Source of the DNA: Chloromonas sp. AAM2
Lineage: Eukaryota; Chlorophyta; Chlorophyceae; Chlamydomonadales; Chlamydomonadaceae
Assembly (NCBI GenBank): GCA_004335635.1
Contig: QAXH01005851.1
Span: 1-12,412, forward strand
Direction of reading: 5' to 3'
DNA: 12,412 nucleotides
Notes under the pieces: model-generated
What the model was told of the DNA's origin: nothing
The model's input: only the letters and a program-made list of their open reading frames with translations
Databases searched by the model: none
Shown here: piece by piece, positions 1-9,080 of the stretch
Layout: the number at the start of each line of letters is the position of its first letter
Numbering within the stretch: position 1 is the stretch's first letter
Translations under genes and position numbers: made by a program

Positions 1-63
1 CCCACACCCACCCAGACCCTTCTCACCCACACCCACCCAGACCCTTCTCACCCACACCCACCC
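1..63. repeat. 25-bp tandem repeat at the left edge
   Basis: Two complete identical copies (1-25 and 26-50) and a partial third (51-63) of a unit beginning CCCACACCCACCCAGACC and ending CTTCTCA. The array probably continues to the left. A related CACCCACACCCACTCACACC stretch occurs at 163-182. It may lie in the intron or 3' part of the leftmost gene. It is not a recognised telomere repeat. Confidence 0.85.
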
Positions 64-255
64 GCACACCAGCCATACCTTGGAGTCCCTCACTCAGTCA
101 CAGCTTCAGACTGTATTGTCACTGAGCGCAACAGTGGCAAAGTGGTGGCAGAGTGCAACTACACCCACACCCACTCACACCCACACTGCTCTAACCCGCA
201 GCCATGGCTCCAGACCTGTCAAATCAAACAATCCAACTAACTCCAGCTGACTCAC

Positions 256-2242
256 CCTCAGCCGTTTCACCCGTTGTGAGGTGTCATGAGGGTTCTGGCC
301 CTGCACGGCCGCTGGTGGCTCGCGCCCGGCCGGCCCGCCCTCATTCCCAGTGGCCGCCTGGCCCGTAAGGGCGGCTCCCTGTGCGTGTCGGATACTGGCA
401 CCGCCCCCCTCGGACCCGGACACGCTGGTAGGGCCCTCCTGTGCAGCAAAACAGGCGTTGGGCAGCACCCGAAAATCATGTGAAAATGACAATCTGCAAG
501 ACACGGGAACAAATTACGAGGACAGGTTCTATGGGACAGGCTGGCAGAATCTTGTGTGTGCAACACAGCAGCCAATACGTAACTCTGCCAAAACCTTGAC
601 AACCGTTGCCTTGACAATCAAACACCTGATTTGTTGTTCTGTCAGGGATTTGTTGTTCTGTCAGATTCACGCCAGTTGGCTCGAACAAATCTGAATTGCA
701 TGCATGAAAGTTCCCCTGGTGGACGGATGGTACAAATTCACATCAAGCGCACGAGCTACTGCGTTGGTCAACCGCCATGCAACGCCAAGCATTCCCATGC
801 TTGGACCCATCCCAGGCACATGCATGCATGAGCAATCACCCATCCGTCGTACCTCCATTTGTACGTTATTGAGTCCGTCCTCGTTGACTTTGCTGCCGTA
901 CATGGCATAGGCCTCAGCTCTGGTCTGCTTGAGCTGCAGCACATGCATGCATGCACATGAAAAATCGTTACTAATCATGTGACCATTAGATTGACTTACG
1001 CGGCGACAGTGTTGACTCTTTGATTGTGATTGCAGTGCGTGCCTTGAGAACTTCTGAAATGAATTCCCAGGGCATGCATGTGTTGAGGGTTGTTGGTTGT
1101 GCGTGCCTTATCCCTGCAAACAACCCATGAATGAAAACACACGCATCCAACATGCATGGGGTGTCTATCTCCCTTGCCTCCATGCACATGGCAATGCCGC
1201 ATGTTTGCTTTGATTGCCGCCATAAAGCCCATGCTGTTCACATGCTGTGGATAGTTCAAGATCCGCCGTAATTTGCTGCTGAGAGGCTCTGCCGCAGCTC
1301 TAATCTCCGCAATCCAAATCTGCTGATCTTCAATCATGCCCTGGTTGCTGCATCCCACACCATCTCCTGGCCTTTCCAATCTCATATCTGACCACATCTC
1401 CTGCTTTTGTCCGTTTCTTACTTCAGCAGTCGCGGCAGTCCACAGTGACTGGCAGCGCTGCATGGGACACGATGTCCTGACCAGTTCAGGCTGGCTGGTT
1501 CTAGCTACGCTGGGGCTGACAATGGGAGTAGGCAGGATTAGACTGCCTCTGACAGGTGGTGGGGGCGATCTTTCTAGACTGCCGTGCCCCGAGCCACCGC
1601 CAGAAACGGCTGGGGCAGCCGTGGTGTGACTCTCAGGCTACCTGCATGCATGGAAAGGAAAGGCGCTGTCAGCGTGCGTGAAGAGCAGCAGCCATGCATA
1701 CCACTGTGCATGGAACCCTGCACATGCTGGTGTAAGTGAGTGTGCTTGGGTCAACTTGTAGTGATCACATGTACCACTGTCACTCGCAGATGCATGGCGT
1801 GCATCTTTACCATGTACTCTACGTGAAGGTACAGGGCCTGCACGAATCCCGCATGCCAGCCTGATCGTTTGCAAATCAAAAATTGACTCACGTCTGTGCG
1901 TGTAATCATTTAAACGCGTGCACGGCGTGAACTATGCAGCGACACGGGCAAGACTGGACAACTTTAGATCACACGCTTTTGCTACAGCGTGCGACATGGC
2001 GCCTTCTAGAAAGGTGAAACAAACACGCACCGGCTTACGAAGCTGCAACCTTTGTGATAGTAGCTCCGCATAAACGTGTCATGACAGCCTGCGATTTCCA
2101 GCAGGGTAATGAGCGTTGCATGCAACTGCTGGTAACATGAGGAAACTCCCTTTCTGGTGCACAGAATTCCGTCGGTCACTAAACACAGCGTTGTGAGCTG
2201 GAAGGGCGCAATTAAATGCACACCGTTTGCAGCTCGGGCCAT
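256..2242 (-). CDS. Unrecognised multi-exon gene, partial (3' end beyond left edge)
   Basis: Four candidate minus-strand exons share phase 0. Exon 2242-2039 has 68 codons, starts ATG in CC-ATGG context and has donor GTAAGC. Exon 1637-1242 has about 132 codons, lies in a reading frame open for over 210 codons, and follows a pyrimidine-rich tract ending GTAG. Exon 933-853 has 27 codons (core AEAYAMYGSKVNEDG, acceptor GCTGCAG, donor GTACGA). Exon 438-256 has 61 codons, is GC-rich and disordered, with acceptor TTTTGCTGCACAG and donor GTGAGT. The second exon contains a helix-like segment (QIWIAEIRAAAEPLSSKLRR). I recognise no domain. The exon at 438-256 is the best supported, and 1637-1242 is the least certain at its ends. 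An extra small exon near 1840 (ALYLHVEYM before GTAAAG) is possible. These pieces may belong to more than one gene. Confidence 0.35.
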
Positions 2243-3403
2243 GGAGCTCAGCCCCTTGACGCCAGACGCAAAGTCTGGCTCCTACGCAGCTTCAGCAGAA
2301 AGGATACTCATCGCCATTGGCAAACCATTCACTGTATCCATGGACTGGGCGGTGTCACATTCAAAACGAAAGTCACTGTCAGCCAGGATTAGTCAACATT
2401 GTTTGTGGCTGTTGAAGCGCCGACTGATGCTGTAACTGTGCTCCGTTCCAGAACTTTGTATTCGCCCCGTGTTAGATACGGCCTGGTGCCTGGGAACGGC
2501 GCCCAGGTGTAGTAACCCTGTCCGGGCAGGCCTCTGGGGCACGCCTCACCCTGGTGACTGGCCACACCTATGACATGGCTGGCTCAGCACGGCCAGCCAC
2601 TGCTGCTTCCACGGCAGGTGATGACTCAGTCGCGTGTGCACTCTTGTGCATCATAGCATGCCTTTTTGTTTTCCGTGGCAACCTTAGACATGTGACCAAT
2701 TGCACTTGTTACAAGAAGGGAGTGCACACCAGGAAGCACGTCCACGCAAATGGTCCCATCTTAAATATGCACGACGTGAAGGCAGAAATGTGCACAGCCA
2801 ACAACGTGAGCTGTGCAGGAATTCCTACAAAAGTAGACCACCGGGCAAAGAGGAAGAACCAGGCAAGGAAGAAGCCACAAGTACTCAAAAGTAGACAGGT
2901 CACACGCAAGCATTACAGTTGATCTCCTTGATTATTTATGTATTTTGACACCTTTTGGCCTGCCGTTTCATCGTCTGCATCAAGTGAGGTCCATTCATCA
3001 CGCTGCAGACTGTGGTTCGGTCCGGCTTCGGAAAACTAACGAGGCCGAATCTACATCATCAGCATACCACCACAAGTCTTTGCAATGTTACATTAGGCTT
3101 CACGAACGCAACGCATTGCCAGCCTGGATAGCACATAGAATGCTCAGGCATAATTGCAGGCTGCAGCAAAAGTAATCACAGTTAGAGATGCCACCGAACT
3201 ACCGGGTTCTTTGATCAGCTTGAACACTGCATGATATGAACTTGAACACAAGGTACTCGAAACAAGCAATTCTGATTGGAAAAAAATGTGCTATGTGCAG
3301 GCGGCTGGCCTCCTAATCACAATGGGGGGATCTTCAGTTGAGGCTTCCTTTGACCCGGGGCGCACAGCTGTGCTTTTTGCTGTGTCTCTTGATGTGCATC
3401 AAA
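2243..3403. other. Spacer between the leftmost gene and the secreted-protein gene
   Basis: About 1.16 kb with no supported gene. It should hold the 3' UTR of the secreted-protein gene (from 3403 down to near the TGTAA word at 3092-3088) and the promoter of the leftmost gene model. Plus-strand frames at 2157-2435 and 2554-2922 are open, but show no family signature, splice support or biased codon use. No tRNA-like fold was seen. Confidence 0.5.
3088..3092 (-). terminator. Candidate polyadenylation word TGTAA
   Basis: TGTAA on the minus strand, about 310 nt after the TGA of the secreted-protein gene. TGTAA is the usual poly(A) signal of Chlamydomonas-type algae. A five-base word has little weight alone; another copy lies near 2913-2917. 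Confidence 0.3.
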
Positions 3404-5905
3404 TCAACCTTGGATCTGAGCCTGAGCCAGAGCTTGTGCCAGAGCGCTGGCGGACCCGCCTGCGGCAGCTTGGGCCAGGGCAAAGGAGATGGCCATGGTG
3501 GAAGCAGAGGGGCCAGTAGCGCTGGCCAGGGCACTGGAGAGAGCGGCGGCATTGCCCCCGTTGGCAGCCGCTTGGGCCAACGCCTGCACGCATGTGCATA
3601 AACAGTTGTGTAACTGCTGTGACAGAGGCTTGCTTGGTCTGCATGTTTGGAACTCACTGGCTCATTGCCAAAAAAACGATGGCGCTGCTGCTGCTCAAAC
3701 GATGAAACAACAACTGAAACCGCAATGCTCTCACAACAATCACTCTAAAGGTGCTTGCACAGATGTGTCTTGATACCAGGAATCCTGTGGGGATAATGTC
3801 AGAGGCCGTGATGTCAGAGGCGGTGATGTCATCAATTGTTACCATGACTGCTATATATTCGGTTCGCGTCGAGCGTCCGTGGTCGTGTTCACATGTAGGT
3901 TGGACGGGTTGGATTCCCTCTCCTCTTGTGATATTTAATGTCATAAGCCACAAGACTGCAAATGCAATGCTTGATCGGCAAGGTGCGCATGCAACTGTTT
4001 GTGGTATGTGCGCATTACGACCAGCCCAGAAACCAAGACAAACTCAAACGAATCATGTCATGAGAAGCTGTGGAAGCAAGCTGGCCTGGCTGTTAAGTGT
4101 GTAAGCATTGGCGCTGTTCAATTCACATCAAGGTAGATGTGGCGCTGCCAGCGTGGTTTCATGCCTGCGGCCGCACTGGCGCTCCTGTAATGCTAAGCTA
4201 CTCACATTGGCAAGGGTGTGGGTGGTGCCAGTTGCTTTGGCATTGGCAATGGCTTGTGCCAAAGCCTGGCCGGCTGCATTCGCCTGTCCAGAGGCAGCAG
4301 CCTGAGCTAGTGCAGTGGCAGCCGCTGTGGCGGCAGCCCCACCTGCAGATCACGTACATACAGCTCATTGTCAGGTGCACTACCAATGGATGGCATGCAT
4401 GCACTGTGGTTTTGGACACCTGGATATTTTTCATGCCAATGGTTTTAATTGCAGTGCGACCTTCCTCTGCCAGAGAACATCTGCTGTTCAGACACGCATA
4501 TGTGTTCTGGTTCTGCTAACACGTTCAACCTTCCAGTTGATGCATGGCTGGAGTACCACTTGTTAGCCTAGTACGCGCACCAGTGGCAGTGGCAGAGGCC
4601 AAGGCGGATGCTGCAGCCCGGCTGTTGCCGGAGGCGATGGCGGTGGCGACAGCAGTGGCAGAGGCAGAGGCAGCTGATGGGCTAGGGAAAGGAGAAGGGC
4701 TGGGAGAGGGAGAAGGGCTTGGGGAAGGAGAAGGGCTTGGGGAAGGTGAAGGACTTGGGGAAGGCAGAGCAGCAGCTGATGCGATGGCCTGCAAGATCGT
4801 GTAGAACGGTTTGATGCATGGTCAAGAAGGCTGGGGCAGGAACGTAGTGCTACTGCAAGCTACAAAGCTTGCTCGTTGCTCGCAAGAGTGCTCATGGCAT
4901 CAGAAGGTAAACACACTGCAGCAGGGCAAGGATATGGGGAGCCTGTGACTGAAAGCTCAGGCATCATACTTATGAACGACATGCTCAGTCTGTACCTGAG
5001 CAAGGGCTTGGGCGAATGCTGATCCATGGCCGGACGCGGACGCAGTGGCTTGTGCCTCTGCAAGGACAAAGGGAAGCGGGCTTCACGACCATGCACACAG
5101 CACAGATACGCATTACAAAAGCACGTACAAGCCAGATCAGATCATAGCAGGAATGCACACAAGGCATGAACGTCAGTCGCACGCAGCTGCCACTTCTTCA
5201 ACCCACGAGCAAGCGCCTGAGACACTGCGCCTGGGTTCTGCGCAAGAGCCTGGGCGAGTGCGCGTGCCGTGGCGGACGAGGCGCCACCAGGCTGCGTGAG
5301 CGCGGTGGCCAGAGCGCTGGCGAGCGCAGATGCCGACACGCCACCGGAAGCGGCAGCTTGAGCAATGGCAGAGGCAGTGGCCTTGGAGTCGGCCTGCATG
5401 CAAATGCACATGGGAAAAACATTGATGAATGCGCGAACACCGTGGACGAAGACTTGTGAGATTCGGGAGTCACGGAATTTGGCTCACCCCAGCAGCTTGC
5501 GCCAACGCGTTGGCCATAGCATTGGCATTTGCGCCATTTTCAGATGCCTGCGCGCAGGGAGATGCGCACAAGCAAGCTGCTTGTGTGGATCACAAGCAAA
5601 AGCCCTCGCTTCAAGGAGGCTCCAAGGATCACGCAAAGAATGCTCGCAACCCACCTGAGCGGACACCAGAGCTTGGGCAAAAGCGTTGCCTTTTGCGGAC
5701 GCCTGGGCGCTCGCAGAAGCTGTGGCTGTGGCGCTGGACTGGAGACAACGTGCATCTGTGGGGCCAAAACAAATTCAAATGTGGATCCAGGAGGCGTCCT
5801 TCTGCATCTGCAGCCTCAATGCAGCAATGTGTATGGCTCACCAGCGCTGAGCGTGAACGCAAACAAGGCCAGGCAGAATATTGCCATAGAAGTGGGCACA
5901 GCCAT
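3404..5905 (-). CDS. Secreted Ala-rich modular protein with Ser-Pro block (8 exons, 332 aa)
   Basis: Exons: 5905-5842, 5755-5655, 5547-5488, 5393-5207, 5057-4996, 4788-4581, 4342-4206 and 3583-3404 (TGA). Their lengths (64, 101, 60, 187, 62, 208, 137, 180) sum to 999 nt, exactly 333 codons. The introns all begin GT and end AG. The ATG at 5905 has good context (CAGAAATGGCT) and starts a signal peptide of about 21 residues (MAVPTS, hydrophobic core AIFCLALFAFTL, then SA before Asp-Ala). The mature part is repeated Ala-rich modules such as NAMANALAQAAG, GNAFAQALVSAQ, GHGSAFAQALAQ and GGSASALAQALAQAQ. Residues 167-196 are a run of Pro-Ser pairs with one Pro-Phe. No globular or membrane domain is visible. 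Ser-Pro runs in algae are usually hydroxylated and O-glycosylated wall segments, so a role in the wall or matrix is likely. The Ala-rich part resembles silk proteins in composition only; no homology is claimed. A TGTAA polyadenylation word lies at 3092-3088. Confidence 0.8.
3785..3831. repeat. Short 15-bp tandem repeat with TGATGTCA words
   Basis: The 622-bp last intron of the secreted-protein gene contains about three units of a 15-bp period: ATGTCAGAGGC, then TGATGTCAGAGGCGG, then TGATGTCATC. TGATGTCA resembles a bZIP/CRE-type site, but this may be chance in a short array. Confidence 0.45.
4675..4764 (-). repeat. Ser-Pro block, 18-bp periodic coding repeat
   Basis: On the plus strand this reads as a purine-rich series built on GGAGAAGGGCTTGGGGA units of about 18 bp. 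On the minus strand it encodes 15 dipeptides: 12 Pro-Ser, one Pro-Phe and two Pro-Ser. Alternating Ser-Pro is the recognised context for proline hydroxylation and arabinosylation or galactosylation in green algal wall glycoproteins. The near-identical units suggest slippage or unequal crossing-over, so the length may vary between strains. Confidence 0.85.
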
Positions 5906-5969
5906 TTCTGCTAACGTTGCTTTCTGCTCGGCAAACGGTCTCCGCGGAAACGCTGGGAGAGCTGTCCGG

Positions 5970-6220
5970 CTGAAGATCGATGGGTTAGTGCTCAGGACTG
6001 GGTGGCCCAACTCATCAAGTAGGGCCGTAGAAAACTGCAGCTCCGATTTGAAAACATTTCTGCGGTGGGATGTCTGCGTAACGGGTTGTGATCACGCAAA
6101 TTCAAACAAAACATTCAAATCCGCGTGGTACCACTACTACGCCTAATCTTGGAGGCGTAGCTAAGCACATCAAAGCGACAAGAGATAGTTAGCGAAGCGT
6201 CCAAGGCACGGGGGCTTACC
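5970..6220 (-). promoter_or_regulatory. Candidate 5' UTR exon end and 5' UTR intron of the secreted-protein gene
   Basis: A strong donor, CTCCAG|GTAAGC, lies at 6220/6219. A strong acceptor lies at 5970/5969, where ACTAACCCATCGATCTTCAG provides a CTAAC branch-point word 14 nt before the AG. Removing 6219-5970 (250 bp) would join an untranslated exon to the leader just upstream of the ATG at 5905. No ATG has to be created. The transcription start is not visible and no clear TATA box was found upstream. The alternative is an unspliced leader. Confidence 0.4.
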
Positions 6221-6286
6221 TGGAGGTGGCAGGCCCCGTCAGTAGCAGATCACCGCCGCTTGGACGTGAAAGCCGTGAAATCTCTT
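6180..6286. other. Nested inverted repeat around the candidate 5' UTR donor
   Basis: Three inverted pairs are nested. AAGAGAT (6180-6186) pairs with ATCTCTT (6280-6286). CGTCCAAG (6198-6205) pairs with CTTGGACG (6259-6266). ACGGGGGCTT (6208-6217) pairs with AGGCCCCGT (6231-6239), with one bulge and one G-U. Either strand could fold into an arm of about 107 nt. In the minus-strand transcript, part of the GTAAGC donor (6219-6214) falls in the innermost stem. It does not match the TPP riboswitch core or any RNA family I recognise. Confidence 0.4.
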
Positions 6287-6289
6287 AGC

Positions 6290-7031
6290 CAAGAACTGCG
6301 AGCGTCGCCGATCCGGAACTGGATCTGGCACTAAGGTTCAGTTTTAGCCTGGGTGGTGACATAGGAGTCTGTCGTCTAGTCCAGCAGTACCATGTGATGT
6401 GGGGCATGGGATGGAGGGCATGGACGGATGGAGGCTATGCATGAGCACGAGCAGGGCGCCAGTTTCCCTGTGCTTCGGTCTTGCTTGGGCATGCACAAGG
6501 CCTGGCACGATGCTGCATGACGTGGTCATTCGCATGGTTGAGATGCATGGTGAAGGCAGGTCAGGTGCATGTGCCATGAAAACAACCAGTAGACGGTCCA
6601 TGGGGCCGTGAGCGTTGTAAGCTAGGGGTGAGTGACGACGGTGCCCTGGTGAGGTCGCGTCCAAGCAATAGGATGGCGATCTATTAGGAGAGCAACCCAA
6701 ACTGAAGCGTAGGTTACAGTGGCGCGTGGGCACAAAGGCAGTGCAGCTGCCGGCACCTCTGGTGAGCCGGTAGTATCCCAATGATGGAACGTGCTAGTGG
6801 TCGTTCCCATCATCACAAAGCGTACGTATACCGCGAACGCTCACCCACCTTTTTTTGTGGCCTTTCATGTTGGCATGCCTTGGACGCTTGACTTTCCATG
6901 CCATAAAGATTCCTTGTTTCTTGGAAACTTGTTTCCTTGGACACTGGACTCTCCACAATTTGCTGTTGTAGGCTTGTCACCATGTTTTGCCACTGGCACC
7001 TTTCAACCGAGATTGCCAGCTGTTGCCGTAG
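6290..7031. other. Spacer upstream of the secreted-protein gene
   Basis: This should contain the promoter of the gene at 3404-5905. Open frames at 6399-6611 (plus) and 6344-6781 (minus) have no recognisable motif. Two related words, CCTTGGACGCTTGACTTTCC near 6890 and CCTTGGACACTGGACTCTCC near 6935, form a diverged local duplication. No TATA box or RNA gene was seen. Confidence 0.5.
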
Positions 7032-7268
7032 GTTTCCAAACGGATACTACTGTGTATTGCGATTGTGCGCTGCCTTAAGGCGATCGAGCTGGGCCGTGTG
7101 GGCAGTCTATTGAGGGTGAAGGGGCTGGTCCGGGGCCAAAGCATTCGGACTCCCCAGAACTTGATATACTGTGAGGGCAGACTGAATTGCATGTCAAAAA
7201 CAGCGCAGAACCTGGAGAGCATTACAATGTGGGATCTTGTTGTACCAGAGCCAGCAGAGCAGTGCTAG
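7032..7268 (+). CDS. Candidate terminal exon, strand uncertain
   Basis: After GTTGCCGTAG (a possible acceptor), a plus-strand frame is open for 78 codons to TAG at 7266-7268. It reads CIAIVRCLKAIELGRVGSLL and later NLESITMWDLVVPEPAEQC, with mostly C/G third positions in the first half. A TGTAA word lies at about 7836. However, the minus strand is also open over 6977-7222 with similar third-position bias. No family is recognised and no preceding exon was found, so this may be noncoding. Confidence 0.2.
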   Translation, partial: VSKRILLCIAIVRCLKAIELGRVGSLLRVKGLVRGQSIRTPQNLIYCEGRLNCMSKTAQNLESITMWDLVVPEPAEQC

Positions 7269-8148
7269 AGTGCAAAACTAGATGGTTTGCCTACGCCTCC
7301 TTCAGGAGCCTTTGCAGCACTGCTATGATTATGAGTTGGTGCTCGAGCCCAAGTTGAACTTGAGGGTGCCAGAACGTGCAACTTGCCAACTATGTTACAT
7401 TGTGAGCTGGCCACTCCTTTCATCCTGTGCCGGCAAGGCAAAAACCTTGTTTCTTAAAGCTGTATCAACGACGACCGCACAAAGGTGCAACAACAACACT
7501 GCAAGCCCACAACGGCAGCGAAAACTGTGGATTCTTGAGATTGGCTTGGACATTTCGCCATCTAGTCATCCTGCAACAAAAATGTGAGCAGGACCAAGCA
7601 TGCTGATCGAACCCAACCGTAGATGAACAATGTATACGGAAGCAAGTTCGCCACGCAATATCAACCAATTCCAAAAGGAAAGGCAAAAGGGTCCGAGTCA
7701 AGATCACAAACACCACCCTTCAGCTCGGCATTGCATGGCTCTCTCTCCATATTTCCAAAACTGCCTCATCATGCCGCAACATCGCACGGCTTCGATTCCA
7801 GGATTCCAATTGGATTCTTTCCGTTCTGTAGTGTCATGTAACAAACGAGAAACAAACCCACGCAAATTAATCACCATCTCCGTTCACGTGCCTCTTGGGC
7901 TGTATCACTGCAGAGGTCAGCGTCCAGGTCAGGTCTGCGCTCGCCTGAACTGGGGCCATTTCTGTTTGCGCATGTGGCATGCACTGGCATTGCCAGTGTA
8001 CCACAACAGACGCATGAATAGCATTTAACTGATCATAAAATATACACACATGTGTTGGCAAGGTGAGCATGAGAAATTTAATGCCGTTATTCATTCGTCT
8101 GCTAAGGTTAGGCATGCAGTTGTTGGGGTGCCTGCATGCGTTGAACTA
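7269..8148. other. Spacer without a supported gene
   Basis: Open plus-strand frames at 7282-7587 and 7630-8028 lack splice support, biased codon use or any known motif. No RNA gene, mobile-element end or clear repeat was seen. Confidence 0.5.
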
Positions 8149-8253
8149 GTGCATGCATCTGTTGAGATCGTGCATGCGTCTGTTGAGATTGTGCATGCGT
8201 CTGTTGAGATGGTGCATGTGTCTGTTGGAATTGTGCATTGCGTGTGTTAAAGT
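8149..8253. repeat. 21-bp minisatellite, five units
   Basis: Units start at 8149, 8170, 8191, 8212 and 8233. The first three are near-identical (GTGCATGCGTCTGTTGAGAT plus one variable base); the fourth and fifth are diverged. Each of the first units carries GCATGC. On the plus strand the 21-bp period gives a seven-residue repeat (VHASVEI), which I take as a by-product and not a protein. Confidence 0.85.
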
Positions 8254-8587
8254 TATGCATGTGCCAGCAGTACCAGATGGCAACTTGCCAGAACCATGCC
8301 AGCAGTGCGAAGAGAAACGGTCAGAAGCAACGGTCACCAGTGAGCGGAAGAAACGGTTAGCAACAGTCAGAAACGGTTCTTCCACTGTGCATGCGTCTGT
8401 TGAGATGGTGCATGTGTCTGTTGGAATTGTGCATTGCGTGTGTTAAAGTTATGCATGTGCCAGCAGTACCAGATGGCAACTTGCCAGAACCATGCCAGCA
8501 GTGCGAAGAGAAACGGTCAGAAGCAACGGTCACCAGTGAGCGGAAGAAACGGTTAGCAACAGTCAGAAACGGTTCTTCCACTGTGCA
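8190..8587. repeat. 196-bp tandem duplication (two copies)
   Basis: Positions 8190-8391 recur at 8386-8587, an offset of 196 bp, with no mismatch found by eye. Each copy holds the last minisatellite units, a CCAGCAG-rich part and a series of AAACGG/CAACGG words. The perfect identity points to a very recent duplication or an assembly artefact. Because 196 is not a multiple of three, the second copy shifts frame relative to the first, which argues against a coding role. Confidence 0.9.
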
Positions 8588-9080
8588 GGCCGTTGACTTG
8601 ACCATTGCAGACTCGCTCCTGCGTCGCGTGAGACGTTCGGCTAGACCGTGCATGACCAAAGAATCGCTCATCACCTGTGCAGGGGTTGCAAAAAACATTG
8701 CTGTGGTGATCAGCCGGCGATTCACTGCAGACCAATGTACAGTAGAGGTGAGCTGACAACCACCAACACACAACAGCATTTGTTCCAAACGCCATGTGCA
8801 CCTGGCATGGCGCCAGCCTAGCAAAGTAGATTGCCCTATAGCTGCAAGCAGCAAATCTAACGGTGTCCCATCCTTTTCCCCTTTCTTGTACTGACCACCA
8901 TGTCAACCAACATGCCACCCAAAAACCCTAGACCAAGTCAAGGGAACATCAGGTTCAAGTACAGCATGATAACAGGGAATTCAGGGCACACAGGGTGCGT
9001 GTTACGCCAAGTGCATGACACCAGCCTTGGTAGCACAAGGCAAGGCCGAGCATGACTGCATGATGTCATTACCAGCAAAA
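8588..9080 (-). other. Presumed 3' UTR of the cyclase gene and spacer
   Basis: This lies just downstream of the cyclase stop codon at 9081-9083. No TGTAA word was found on the minus strand from 9080 back to about 7400, so the poly(A) site is unknown. A plus-strand frame runs out of the tandem repeat to a TGA ending at 8756, but is judged noncoding. Confidence 0.4.

Noticed and set aside
996..1241. Extension of the long minus-strand frame to the GTAAGT donor at 1000/999.
   Set aside because: This part is rich in His and Cys from GCATG-type words typical of the introns here, and a phase 2 end would not fit the next phase 0 exon; an earlier donor at 1242/1241 was preferred, with low certainty.
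2554..2922. 122-codon plus-strand frame with a hydrophobic stretch (ACALLCIIACLFVF).
   Set aside because: Codon use is unlike the supported genes, no family motif is present, and the opposite strand is also open.
5529..6146. 205-codon plus-strand frame, the second longest in the window.
   Set aside because: It is antisense to the first three exons and leader of the secreted-protein gene; the Ala-rich repeat on the minus strand keeps the other strand open.
6214..6222. CTTACCTGG on the plus strand, identical to the 5' splice-site-pairing end of U1 snRNA.
   Set aside because: The following bases do not match U1 stems; it is simply the complement of a minus-strand donor CCAG|GTAAG.
7630..8028. 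132-codon plus-strand frame.
   Set aside because: Low-bias codons, no recognised domain, no splice support.
8391..8756. Plus-strand frame of 121 codons running through the second 196-bp copy, and the 165-codon minus-strand frame at 8357-8854.
   Set aside because: The duplication is not a multiple of three and breaks the frame between copies; both strands are open, and no motif or splice support was found.
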